From Desulfobacula sp. (GTDB taxonomy: Bacteria > Desulfobacterota > Desulfobacteria > Desulfobacterales > Desulfobacteraceae): a stretch of 5,900 nt of DNA. Below, piece by piece: positions 1 through 5,457 of this stretch (the first letter of the stretch is position 1; every line of letters begins with the position of its first letter). Below the pieces are notes generated by a model that was given only the letters and a program-made list of their open reading frames with translations, did not search any database and had not been told where the DNA came from. The stretch spans positions 1 through 5,900 of the forward strand of contig JAOZRF010000194.1 of assembly GCA_029940245.1 (NCBI GenBank), in the 5' to 3' direction. The position numbers and the translations under genes were made by a program.

Positions 1-836
1 TGCATGAGTTTGCTGGCCGGGAAGTATGCAAAAAGGATGCTTACCAGAAAGACATGGGCATAAAAAAGACCGCCGACTCCTTCGGGAATAGTTGGGCTAA
101 AGGTTACAAGGCCCATGGTAAGCGTTTTGATGCCGATAATATCAACCTTTGTGAAATATCTCATGGATAAACCACTTGCTGCAATCCCGATAATAAGGAA
201 TAAGGGAAAGTAATCAGCCGCCTGGGAGATATAGGTGACCTTGGCATCAAATATTCTTCTTGCAAGCAAAAACAAGGTTGCTGCAAGCAATACAACACCA
301 GATAAAAATATTCCCGGAAGTCCCAATTGTACAATGCCGTCAAGATATTCTAAAAATTTAAGACAGGAGGGTACAGGAGATGTAAAAAATCTAAAATGCC
401 TTAACAATACGACTAAAAAGGAATAATGAAAGGCAAGGGCACCTAACCAGAGAAAAATTTCCCAGGAATAGGAAAGACTGTTGGATGCATTTCTGTTAAA
501 TGCTGCTTTTGTGTTTCTGAAAAGGGATCTGAAAAGAAAAATTTCAAGAACCATACGCAGAAATACACCAGTTGAAGTATCAGGGTTGTCAATGGTGTTT
601 TGTTTTATCCATGGCAGAGATTTCTGTTGCCCGCAGGTTGTTGGAATCCTGAACGGAACAGCAGAAGATGCCCATCCTAAAACCTTGTATACAAACCCGG
701 CAAGAAAGGCAATAATCGCTACATAGGGAAAAACAATTCCGAAGAACCACTGAAGCCCTGCTCCCTCAACCCCTGTGTATGCGACTAAAAAAGCCAGAAA
801 AACAGCTGTCAGGGGGATCAAGTACTTTTGATTCAT
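1..836 (-). CDS. dsrM: DsrM, membrane cytochrome b of the sulfite-reduction complex DsrMKJOP (partial, 3' end outside window)
   Basis: DsrM is the NarI-like, haem b-binding integral membrane subunit of DsrMKJOP. The complex takes electrons from menaquinol and passes them towards DsrC trisulfide in dissimilatory sulfate reduction. I translated the minus strand from the ATG at 836: 278 codons are open, with no stop, to the window edge. The family is usually about 330 residues, so some 50 C-terminal residues are missing. Visible are hydrophobic segments near residues 6-20, 30-53, 127-145, 168-192 and 208-224, and the family signature VPFRIPTTCGQQKSLPW (residues 60-76). Candidate haem-ligand histidines are H137 (LGALAFHYS), H147 (LLRHFRFF) and H261. 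The segment ITY-like KVTYISQAADYFPLFLIIG (199-217) and FSPTIPEG (246-253) also match DsrM as I remember it. The start is supported by a strong Shine-Dalgarno GAGGTGG at 844-850, 7 nt upstream. It lies 54 nt after the RsbRD_N gene and is presumably cotranscribed with it; dsrKJOP should follow beyond the left edge. Confidence 0.93.
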   Translation of the reverse strand, partial: MNQKYLIPLTAVFLAFLVAYTGVEGAGLQWFFGIVFPYVAIIAFLAGFVYKVLGWASSAVPFRIPTTCGQQKSLPWIKQNTIDNPDTSTGVFLRMVLEIFLFRSLFRNTKAAFNRNASNSLSYSWEIFLWLGALAFHYSFLVVLLRHFRFFTSPVPSCLKFLEYLDGIVQLGLPGIFLSGVVLLAATLFLLARRIFDAKVTYISQAADYFPLFLIIGIAASGLSMRYFTKVDIIGIKTLTMGLVTFSPTIPEGVGGLFYAHVFLVSILFAYFPASKLM

Positions 837-859
837 ATTATAACCACCTCATTGTTTTA

Positions 860-888
860 TGCATGACAAACCTAAATTTTGTCATGCA
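860..888 (-). repeat. Perfect 11-bp inverted repeat between the RsbRD_N gene and dsrM
   Basis: TGCATGACAAA (860-870) and TTTGTCATGCA (878-888) are exact reverse complements separated by 7 nt. In the leftward transcript this forms a hairpin 2 nt after the RsbRD_N stop codon, ending 9 nt before the dsrM Shine-Dalgarno. No T-run follows on either strand, so it is not a canonical intrinsic terminator. It could be an RNA-processing or stability element that sets the ratio of the two products, a translational control hairpin, or a DNA operator. The repeat is seen directly; any role is inferred. Confidence 0.8.
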
Positions 889-890
889 CG

Positions 891-1406
891 TTAAGATTTA
901 TTTGAGCCAAGGAGATCTTCTTCCGTCAGCTCTGCTACTAAACCCGCCCTTTCAAAAGCCCTGTGAATCCGCCTTTTGCTCTCAGTGGCCTTTAAAAGGA
1001 ATATTTCTTCTTTACATTTCATAAACCTGTCGAATGCTGCCAGAGCAATGGTATCAACAAGTTTGTCAAATTCTCTGATCAAATTGTCATCAATGATATC
1101 TTCACCAATCTGTTTTAAAGCAAAAACAAAACTGACTGCCTGGGAAGCTGAAAATGTCTGTACCGCTCTGATCCGGATTACAGGGTCAAGTGTCTTTTCA
1201 AGCATTTCCGGATCGCAATCTTCCAGGATAAGATTAAATACATCTTCAATGGTTTCATGGGTAATGGCACCAATGGGATTGTCAAACCGGTTGGAGTTTT
1301 TACCCAGTATTTTTGCAGTTTGCCGGGGATATGTATCAATTGTTGCATGGAACCATTTTTTTATAAATAATTCCTTATTTTTTTTAAGTACTTGTTTTAA
1401 ATTCAT
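891..1406 (-). CDS. RsbRD N-terminal-domain protein heading the dsrM operon
   Basis: This is a 171-residue soluble protein consisting almost entirely of the RsbRD_N domain (stressosome RsbR-type N-terminal sensor, a helical non-haem globin-like fold). It has no STAS domain. Signature positions are W18 near the N-terminus, YP (26-27), RFDNPIGA (40-47), LEDCDPEMLEKTLDPVIRIRAVQTFSASQAVSF in the middle (61-93, core RIRAVQ 78-83) and a charged helical C-terminus. Genes of this type often precede dsrM in sulfate reducers, which fits its place here 54 nt upstream of dsrM on the same strand. Its molecular function in that setting is unknown; sensing, complex assembly or regulation are possible. The start at 1406 fits the family N-terminus, but the Shine-Dalgarno is weak (AAAGAAAA upstream). 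An ATG 11 nt further upstream (1417) is out of frame and stops within four codons. The promoter at 1467-1495 probably drives it. Confidence 0.85.
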   Translation of the reverse strand: MNLKQVLKKNKELFIKKWFHATIDTYPRQTAKILGKNSNRFDNPIGAITHETIEDVFNLILEDCDPEMLEKTLDPVIRIRAVQTFSASQAVSFVFALKQIGEDIIDDNLIREFDKLVDTIALAAFDRFMKCKEEIFLLKATESKRRIHRAFERAGLVAELTEEDLLGSNKS

Positions 1407-1466
1407 ATTTTGTTCATATTTTCTTTATTAAAAATAATATTAATCTCTAAGTACAATTGTTAAAAG

Positions 1467-1495
1467 GATATAAACTCCCTTTAATTTTATGTCAA
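1467..1495 (-). promoter_or_regulatory. Predicted sigma70-type promoter for the RsbRD_N-dsrM operon
   Basis: Reading leftward there is a consensus -35 TTGACA (plus-strand TGTCAA, 1490-1495), a 17-nt spacer, and -10 TATATC (plus-strand GATATA, 1467-1472; 4 of 6 match to TATAAT). The predicted start is near 1460, giving a leader of about 54 nt. An 8-bp palindrome ACAATTGT (1453-1460) sits at the predicted start. The match is from inspection only, and AT-rich DNA gives chance hits. Confidence 0.55.
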
Positions 1496-1579
1496 GGGTT
1501 ATTGCGTGTTAAAAAACAATTCCATGAATCCTCTGAAAGTCAGGCAATCGCAGCGGTTTATGATTTTTTTTCTTTTTTA

Positions 1580-1608
1580 TTGAATAAATAAGACAGTTCA
1601 ATTAAAAG
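1580..1608 (+). promoter_or_regulatory. Weak candidate promoter for the FrhB-like/iorAB operon
   Basis: TTGAAT (1580-1585; 4 of 6 to TTGACA), a 17-nt spacer and TAAAAG (1603-1608; 4 of 6 to TATAAT) would give a leader of about 70 nt. The -10 falls inside the first copy of the 14-bp direct repeat. It is a modest match in AT-rich DNA. A competing candidate, TTGTTT (1634-1639) with TATATT (1658-1663), would start transcription inside the ribosome binding site and so seems less likely. Confidence 0.25.
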
Positions 1609-1625
1609 AGATCAACTAAAAGTGA
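1598..1625 (+). repeat. Two tandem copies of an imperfect 14-bp direct repeat
   Basis: TCAATTAAAAGAGA (1598-1611) is followed immediately by TCAACTAAAAGTGA (1612-1625); 12 of 14 positions agree. The repeat lies 61-88 bp upstream of the FrhB-like start codon. Side-by-side direct repeats upstream of an operon are typical of binding sites for a dimeric response regulator, but the unit matches no operator I recognise, and low-complexity AT-rich DNA makes chance similarity possible. Confidence 0.5.
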
Positions 1626-1685
1626 TGCTAAATTTGTTTGTTTAAATGAGTTGACAGTATATTTTTTTAAGGAAAATTTATTGAT

Positions 1686-2837
1686 ATGGATAAAGATGAC
1701 AAAAACCAGCAGGGACAGCAGGGGATCAATACAAAAGTGCTTAAACAAGGGCTTTGTACAGGCTGTTGCGCCTGTGTAAACCTTTGTCCTTCCATAGAAT
1801 ATTACAAGGACAAAACCATCCTTGTTCATGACTGCAATCTGGAAAAGGGTCGCTGTTTTACGTATTGCCCCCGAACACCCACTGATTTTGAAATGCTGAG
1901 ATGTGCGCTTTTCAATCCAGGCGACATGGTTTTGGAAATAGGGGCCTTCAAGGGCCTTTATATGACCCGGGCTGCGGATGAAAATATTCGGGCAGGAGCC
2001 CAGCACGGTGGTACTGTGACGGCACTGATTCAATTGGCACTTGACCAGGGGTTTATTGATGAGGCGATTCTGGCGGATCAGAATGATCAGTTTTTACCGG
2101 CCGCCCAATCAATTGTAGATAAGGATGAGGTTTCCGGTAAAAGTGGGAGTAAGTTTGCAGTTTCTCCTACTTTGTCGGTATTCAATCGCATTTCTAAGAC
2201 AGATACCGGTAAAATCGGTGTTGTGGCCACACCATGCCAGGCACTGGCCCTGGCAAAAATGAAGGTTAATCCGGTTCCTGAAGATAAGATGCGGATGGAA
2301 AAACTCAGGCTTGTCCTGGGACTTTTCTGCGGCTGGGCTCTTGACTGGCGCAAACTCCAGAAGCTGCTGAAAGAAAAGACAGGGGATCGCAAGATTAAGG
2401 GGATTGATATCCTGCCCAGTAAATATGCCTGTATGGAAGTTTATACAATGGATGGAACGATAGAAATTCCCATTGAAGAAGTCAACACCTGTGTTCGAGA
2501 CAATTGCAGATACTGCTTTGATATGACCTGTGAATTTGCCGATATCTCGGTGGGCGCGGCACGAAGTCCTGAAGGCTGGGATGTGGACAGGGGATGGAAT
2601 CAGGTCATTGTAAGAACAGACCTGGGTGGGCAATTGCTGGCCCTGGCCCGGGAAAAGGGTGTCCTGGAATTTAAGGCAGTACCGGATAAAAATATTGAAA
2701 ACCTCAAAAAGGCATCAGCCGGAAAAAAATTGACCTGTCTTATTAATCTGTCTGAAAAGACCGGCAATCCGGATGATTTTATTTATATTGACCCGGAAGA
2801 TCCAGTGGTTCGACACATTAAAAAATTGAGAGGATAA
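1686..2837 (+). CDS. FrhB-family (coenzyme F420 hydrogenase/dehydrogenase beta subunit-like) iron-sulfur flavoprotein
   Basis: This 383-residue cytoplasmic redox protein is built like FpoF/FqoF, with an N-terminal ferredoxin-like region before the FrhB core. C24-x2-C27-x2-C30-x3-C34-P is a complete [4Fe-4S] motif (C28 is an extra Cys). A second site keeps only C50, C57 and C61-P, followed by RTPTDFE. FrhB hallmarks follow: QHGG (106-109), ATPCQA (181-186), LFCGWALDW and a C-terminal cluster C269-x4-C274-x2-C277-x4-C282, then ADISVG (285-290). The family binds FAD and moves electrons between Fe-S clusters and F420 or another two-electron carrier; the true partner here cannot be read from sequence. 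The N-terminus has a polar Q-rich extension of about 13 residues. ATG 1686 follows AAGGA at a rather long 12-nt spacing; no better start is visible. Its TAA abuts the iorA ATG, so the two are translationally coupled, pointing to electron transfer with indolepyruvate oxidoreductase. Confidence 0.85.
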   Translation: MDKDDKNQQGQQGINTKVLKQGLCTGCCACVNLCPSIEYYKDKTILVHDCNLEKGRCFTYCPRTPTDFEMLRCALFNPGDMVLEIGAFKGLYMTRAADENIRAGAQHGGTVTALIQLALDQGFIDEAILADQNDQFLPAAQSIVDKDEVSGKSGSKFAVSPTLSVFNRISKTDTGKIGVVATPCQALALAKMKVNPVPEDKMRMEKLRLVLGLFCGWALDWRKLQKLLKEKTGDRKIKGIDILPSKYACMEVYTMDGTIEIPIEEVNTCVRDNCRYCFDMTCEFADISVGAARSPEGWDVDRGWNQVIVRTDLGGQLLALAREKGVLEFKAVPDKNIENLKKASAGKKLTCLINLSEKTGNPDDFIYIDPEDPVVRHIKKLRG

Positions 2838-4784
2838 ATGTCATCTATATTGTTTGAAAATAAGAAGGACTTTGAGGCACTTCTCATGGGAAATGATGCG
2901 ATTGCCCGGGGCGCGCTTGAGGCAGGTGTGAATGTGGTGACCGGTTACCCTGGTACACCATCTTCAGAGATCGTGGAGCAACTGGCCAATGTGGCCGGGG
3001 AACGCAATTTATATGTGGAATGGTCGGTTAATGAAAAGGTAGCCCTGGAAGTCGCTGCGGCTGGATCATACGCGAATTTGAAGTCCCTGTGCGTAATGAA
3101 ACAGGTGGGGGTGAACGTGGCTGCGGATTCTCTTCTTCACATCGCAGAATATGGCACAAGGGGGCCATTGGTGCTGGTTTCATGTGAGGACCCGGGAGCG
3201 CTTTCAAGCACAAATGAAGGGGATTCCCGTCCCTATGCCAAGATGATGGAATTCCCATTGCTGGAGCCCGGGGATTTTCAGGAAGCAAAAGATATGGCCA
3301 GGTGGGCCTTTGAGCTTTCCTGTGATATTCGCAATATTGTTATGCTCCGATCAGTCACAAGGTTGTCCCATGCCAGTGGAAATGTGATTATGGGAAAGCT
3401 TCCAAAAAGTATTCCCGAGGCGATTTTTGAATTCAGCGGAACTCCAATGGACCAGATGAAAGGAGCGGTTCTGGCGTTTCCGACCCTGGTTGATTCATTG
3501 CGGAGACGTCAGCATGAAAAATTGTCAAAGGCTGTGGCAGCTTTTGAAGAAAGCCCGTTTAACACATATACAGGCCCGCAAAAACCTGAACTTCTGATCA
3601 TTACAAGTTCGGTCTGCAATCTTTATACCCGGGAGGCCCTTACCATTCTTAATTTATGGGACCGGGTGGGTCTTCTAAAGCTGGGCACAACCTGGCCTTT
3701 GCCTTCCAAGCTTTTGGAACAACACCTTAGTGTCTGTGAAAAAATTTTTATTGTGGAGGAGGGAACCCCTTTTCTTGAGGACAATATAAAGGTTATGGCC
3801 GCTGAAAAGGCAAAACAGGTAGGCATAAAAACTTTTTTCGGAAGAAAAGACGGGACACTTCCCTGTGTGAATGAGTTGAACCCGGATCTTTTAATCAAAG
3901 GGATCAACCATATCCTGGGCACAAGCGTTCAACCTGTTTTAGACGATTATAGTGCAGAAGCGGCGCAAATAATAGCTGCCGGGGTATTTAACAGGGAATT
4001 GACCTTTTGTCCCGGATGCCCTCACCGGGCATCGTTCTGGCTTATCCACACCGCACTCAAGCTGGACAATCGATCAGGTTTCCTCTGTGGTGATATAGGG
4101 TGCTACGGCCTGGGGGCAGGCCCATGTGGATTCAGCACAATCAAGATTCTTCAGGCCATGGGTTCAGGCATCGGTATGGCCGGTGGATTTGGGAAATTTG
4201 ATAGATTTGGAATGTCACAATCGGTTATGGCTGTTTGTGGTGACTCAACTTTTTTCCATGCAGCGATGCCGGCACTGGTCAATGCCGTCCATAATCAGTC
4301 TGACATGATTCTTGTGGTGCTGGACAACTCTGGAACAGCCATGACCGGATTCCAGCCACATCCAGGTTCCCCGGCCGGTGCAATGGGAAGCAAACTGCCC
4401 ATGCTGGACATTGAAAAACTGTGTCGTGCCATGGATGTCCGGGTGGAGGTGAGTGATCCCTTTGATTTGAAAGCCACCCGGCAAATCCTGCTGGAATTTT
4501 TGGAAGATAAAGGTAACCCACGCGTGCTGATTTTAAAACAGCCATGTGCCTTAAGCCCCATAAGGAAGGGCAGGAAGATGTATGAGATGGCTATTGATGC
4601 CGATCGTTGCCTGGCCGACCATTGCGGTTGCAACAGACTTTGCACCAGAGTTTTTAAATGCCCGGGTCTGATATGGGATACAATAAAGAATAAAATCCAG
4701 ATTGATGAGGTGCTCTGTGCCGGCTGCGGAGTGTGTGCGAGTATTTGCCCGACAGGGGCCATCACTGCAAAAAAGGTGAGGTAA
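2838..4784 (+). CDS. iorA: Indolepyruvate:ferredoxin oxidoreductase, alpha subunit (IorA)
   Basis: IorA is the thiamine diphosphate catalytic subunit that, with IorB, oxidatively decarboxylates indolepyruvate and other aryl 2-oxoacids to acyl-CoA, reducing ferredoxin; the reverse carboxylation is also possible. Its 648 residues are full length. Order: PFOR-type N-terminal domain starting with GNDAIARGALEAGV and YPGTPSSEI; a middle domain (about 250-380); the TPP domain with CPGCPHR (391-397), GDIGCYGLG (418-426), GDSTFFH (468-474) and N497 in LDNSGTAMTG, i.e. the GD...N diphosphate/Mg motif; and a C-terminal di-cluster ferredoxin. The last cluster is canonical: C627-x2-C630-x2-C633-x3-C637-P. 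The preceding one is unusual: C591-x4-C596-x-C598-x3-C602-x5-C608-P. The Shine-Dalgarno GAGAGGA (2828-2834) lies within the end of the upstream FrhB-like gene, whose TAA directly precedes this ATG. The physiological substrate (aromatic amino acid breakdown or synthesis) is not determined by sequence. Confidence 0.95.
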   Translation: MSSILFENKKDFEALLMGNDAIARGALEAGVNVVTGYPGTPSSEIVEQLANVAGERNLYVEWSVNEKVALEVAAAGSYANLKSLCVMKQVGVNVAADSLLHIAEYGTRGPLVLVSCEDPGALSSTNEGDSRPYAKMMEFPLLEPGDFQEAKDMARWAFELSCDIRNIVMLRSVTRLSHASGNVIMGKLPKSIPEAIFEFSGTPMDQMKGAVLAFPTLVDSLRRRQHEKLSKAVAAFEESPFNTYTGPQKPELLIITSSVCNLYTREALTILNLWDRVGLLKLGTTWPLPSKLLEQHLSVCEKIFIVEEGTPFLEDNIKVMAAEKAKQVGIKTFFGRKDGTLPCVNELNPDLLIKGINHILGTSVQPVLDDYSAEAAQIIAAGVFNRELTFCPGCPHRASFWLIHTALKLDNRSGFLCGDIGCYGLGAGPCGFSTIKILQAMGSGIGMAGGFGKFDRFGMSQSVMAVCGDSTFFHAAMPALVNAVHNQSDMILVVLDNSGTAMTGFQPHPGSPAGAMGSKLPMLDIEKLCRAMDVRVEVSDPFDLKATRQILLEFLEDKGNPRVLILKQPCALSPIRKGRKMYEMAIDADRCLADHCGCNRLCTRVFKCPGLIWDTIKNKIQIDEVLCAGCGVCASICPTGAITAKKVR

Positions 4785-4787
4785 TTC

Positions 4788-5405
4788 ATGGAAAATACAT
4801 TGCGTTGTGATCCATATAATCTGATCATTGCCGGTGTCGGTGGACAGGGTAATGTTCTGGCTTCCCGTGTTTTAGGGGATATGATGATTCATCAGGGGTA
4901 TACTGTTACCATCGGAGAAACATTTGGTGCTTCCCAGAGAGGGGGATCTGTGATGAGTCATTTGAGAATTTCTGCAAGGGGCGGATTTTCTCCCCAGATG
5001 CCAAAGGGAAAGGCGAATATGGTGGTGGCACTGGAACCCATGGAAGCCATCCGGGTGCTGGCCGTTTATGGAAATCCAAAGGTCAAGGTGCTGTGCAATA
5101 CCAGGCCCATCCAGTCTGTGGGCGTTATATGCGGGGAGCAGATTTATCCTGAAAAAAAACAAATTATAAAGTGGATAGAGTCCCTTTCAGCAGATGCAAA
5201 ATTTTTTGATACCACAAAAGCGGCGTTGAACCTGGGGAATCCTGTTTTTGGAAATATTATGGCAATGGGTGCACTTTCATCAACTGGTGATCTTCCCATG
5301 TCTTTAAATGTGTTTGAACAGGTAATTTTAAAAAAAGTTCCAGCCCACAAGGTTGAAATAAACCTGGAAGCATATAAGATCGGTAAAGGCATGGTGATTG
5401 CCTGA
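4788..5405 (+). CDS. iorB: Indolepyruvate:ferredoxin oxidoreductase, beta subunit (IorB)
   Basis: This is the 205-residue gamma-type (POR_gamma) subunit that pairs with IorA to form the active indolepyruvate oxidoreductase. Signatures are the glycine-rich loop AGVGGQGNVLASRVLG (15-30) and the conserved block ETFGASQRGGSVMSHLRI (44-61), followed by PQMPKGKANMVVALEPMEAIR. It has no cysteine cluster, as expected for this subunit. It is a full-length single-domain IorB rather than one of the longer fused forms. The start ATG at 4788 is 3 nt after the iorA stop and is preceded by a strong Shine-Dalgarno GGTGAGG (4775-4781) inside the iorA end, so it is cotranscribed and probably coupled. A hairpin overlaps the TGA stop codon. 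Confidence 0.95.
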   Translation: MENTLRCDPYNLIIAGVGGQGNVLASRVLGDMMIHQGYTVTIGETFGASQRGGSVMSHLRISARGGFSPQMPKGKANMVVALEPMEAIRVLAVYGNPKVKVLCNTRPIQSVGVICGEQIYPEKKQIIKWIESLSADAKFFDTTKAALNLGNPVFGNIMAMGALSSTGDLPMSLNVFEQVILKKVPAHKVEINLEAYKIGKGMVIA

Positions 5406-5425
5406 ACAAGGTTTTCGTTCAGGCA
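5399..5425 (+). repeat. Hairpin overlapping the iorB stop codon
   Basis: TGCCTGAAC (5399-5407) and GTTCAGGCA (5417-5425) form a perfect 9-bp stem with a 9-nt loop. The left arm includes the iorB TGA (5403-5405). The downstream sequence CTATAGAACAG has no U-tract, so this is not a standard intrinsic terminator. It may be a 3' stability or attenuation element separating iorAB from the following gene. The structure is visible; the function is inferred. Confidence 0.7.
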
Positions 5426-5457
5426 CTATAGAACAGTTAATCTCAACAGGGCGGGCT

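Larger units (their letters stand above)
1407..1685. other. Divergent AT-rich intergenic regulatory region
   Basis: This 279-bp non-coding stretch separates two divergent operons and must hold both promoters. It contains the leftward promoter at 1467-1495, a long T-rich tract at 1564-1578 and the tandem direct repeat at 1598-1625. The likely Shine-Dalgarno AAGGA for the rightward gene is at 1669-1673, 12 nt before the ATG. I see no tRNA, convincing small ORF or riboswitch-like structure here. Confidence 0.6.

Noticed and set aside
860..888. Reading the 11-bp dyad as an intrinsic terminator
   Set aside because: There is no U-tract on either strand, and termination here would cut dsrM off from its only evident promoter.
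976..1431. Plus-strand open frame of 151 codons
   Set aside because: It is antisense to the RsbRD_N gene, which carries clear family signatures; no ribosome binding site or recognisable domain.
1564..1578. T-rich tract resembling the tail of an intrinsic terminator
   Set aside because: No stable GC-rich stem precedes it, and the flanking genes diverge, so no transcript needs to end there.
1651..1656. Exact TTGACA on the plus strand just upstream of the FrhB-like gene
   Set aside because: No acceptable -10 at 16-18 nt, and the start site would fall at or beyond the start codon at 1686.
1602..2033. Minus-strand open frame of 143 codons reaching into the intergenic region
   Set aside because: It overlaps the FrhB-like N-terminal ferredoxin motifs antisense, and its tail in AT-rich DNA is low complexity.
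2109..2633. Minus-strand open frame of 174 codons
   Set aside because: It is antisense to the FrhB-like gene across its conserved core; the composition looks like a shadow frame.
1686..2837. Calling this gene a true F420-reducing enzyme
   Set aside because: The FrhB domain alone does not prove F420 use; many bacteria carry FrhB-like proteins with other acceptors, and no F420 synthesis gene is visible here.
4295..4828. Minus-strand open frame of 177 codons
   Set aside because: It lies antisense to the conserved TPP and ferredoxin region of iorA and has no recognisable domain.
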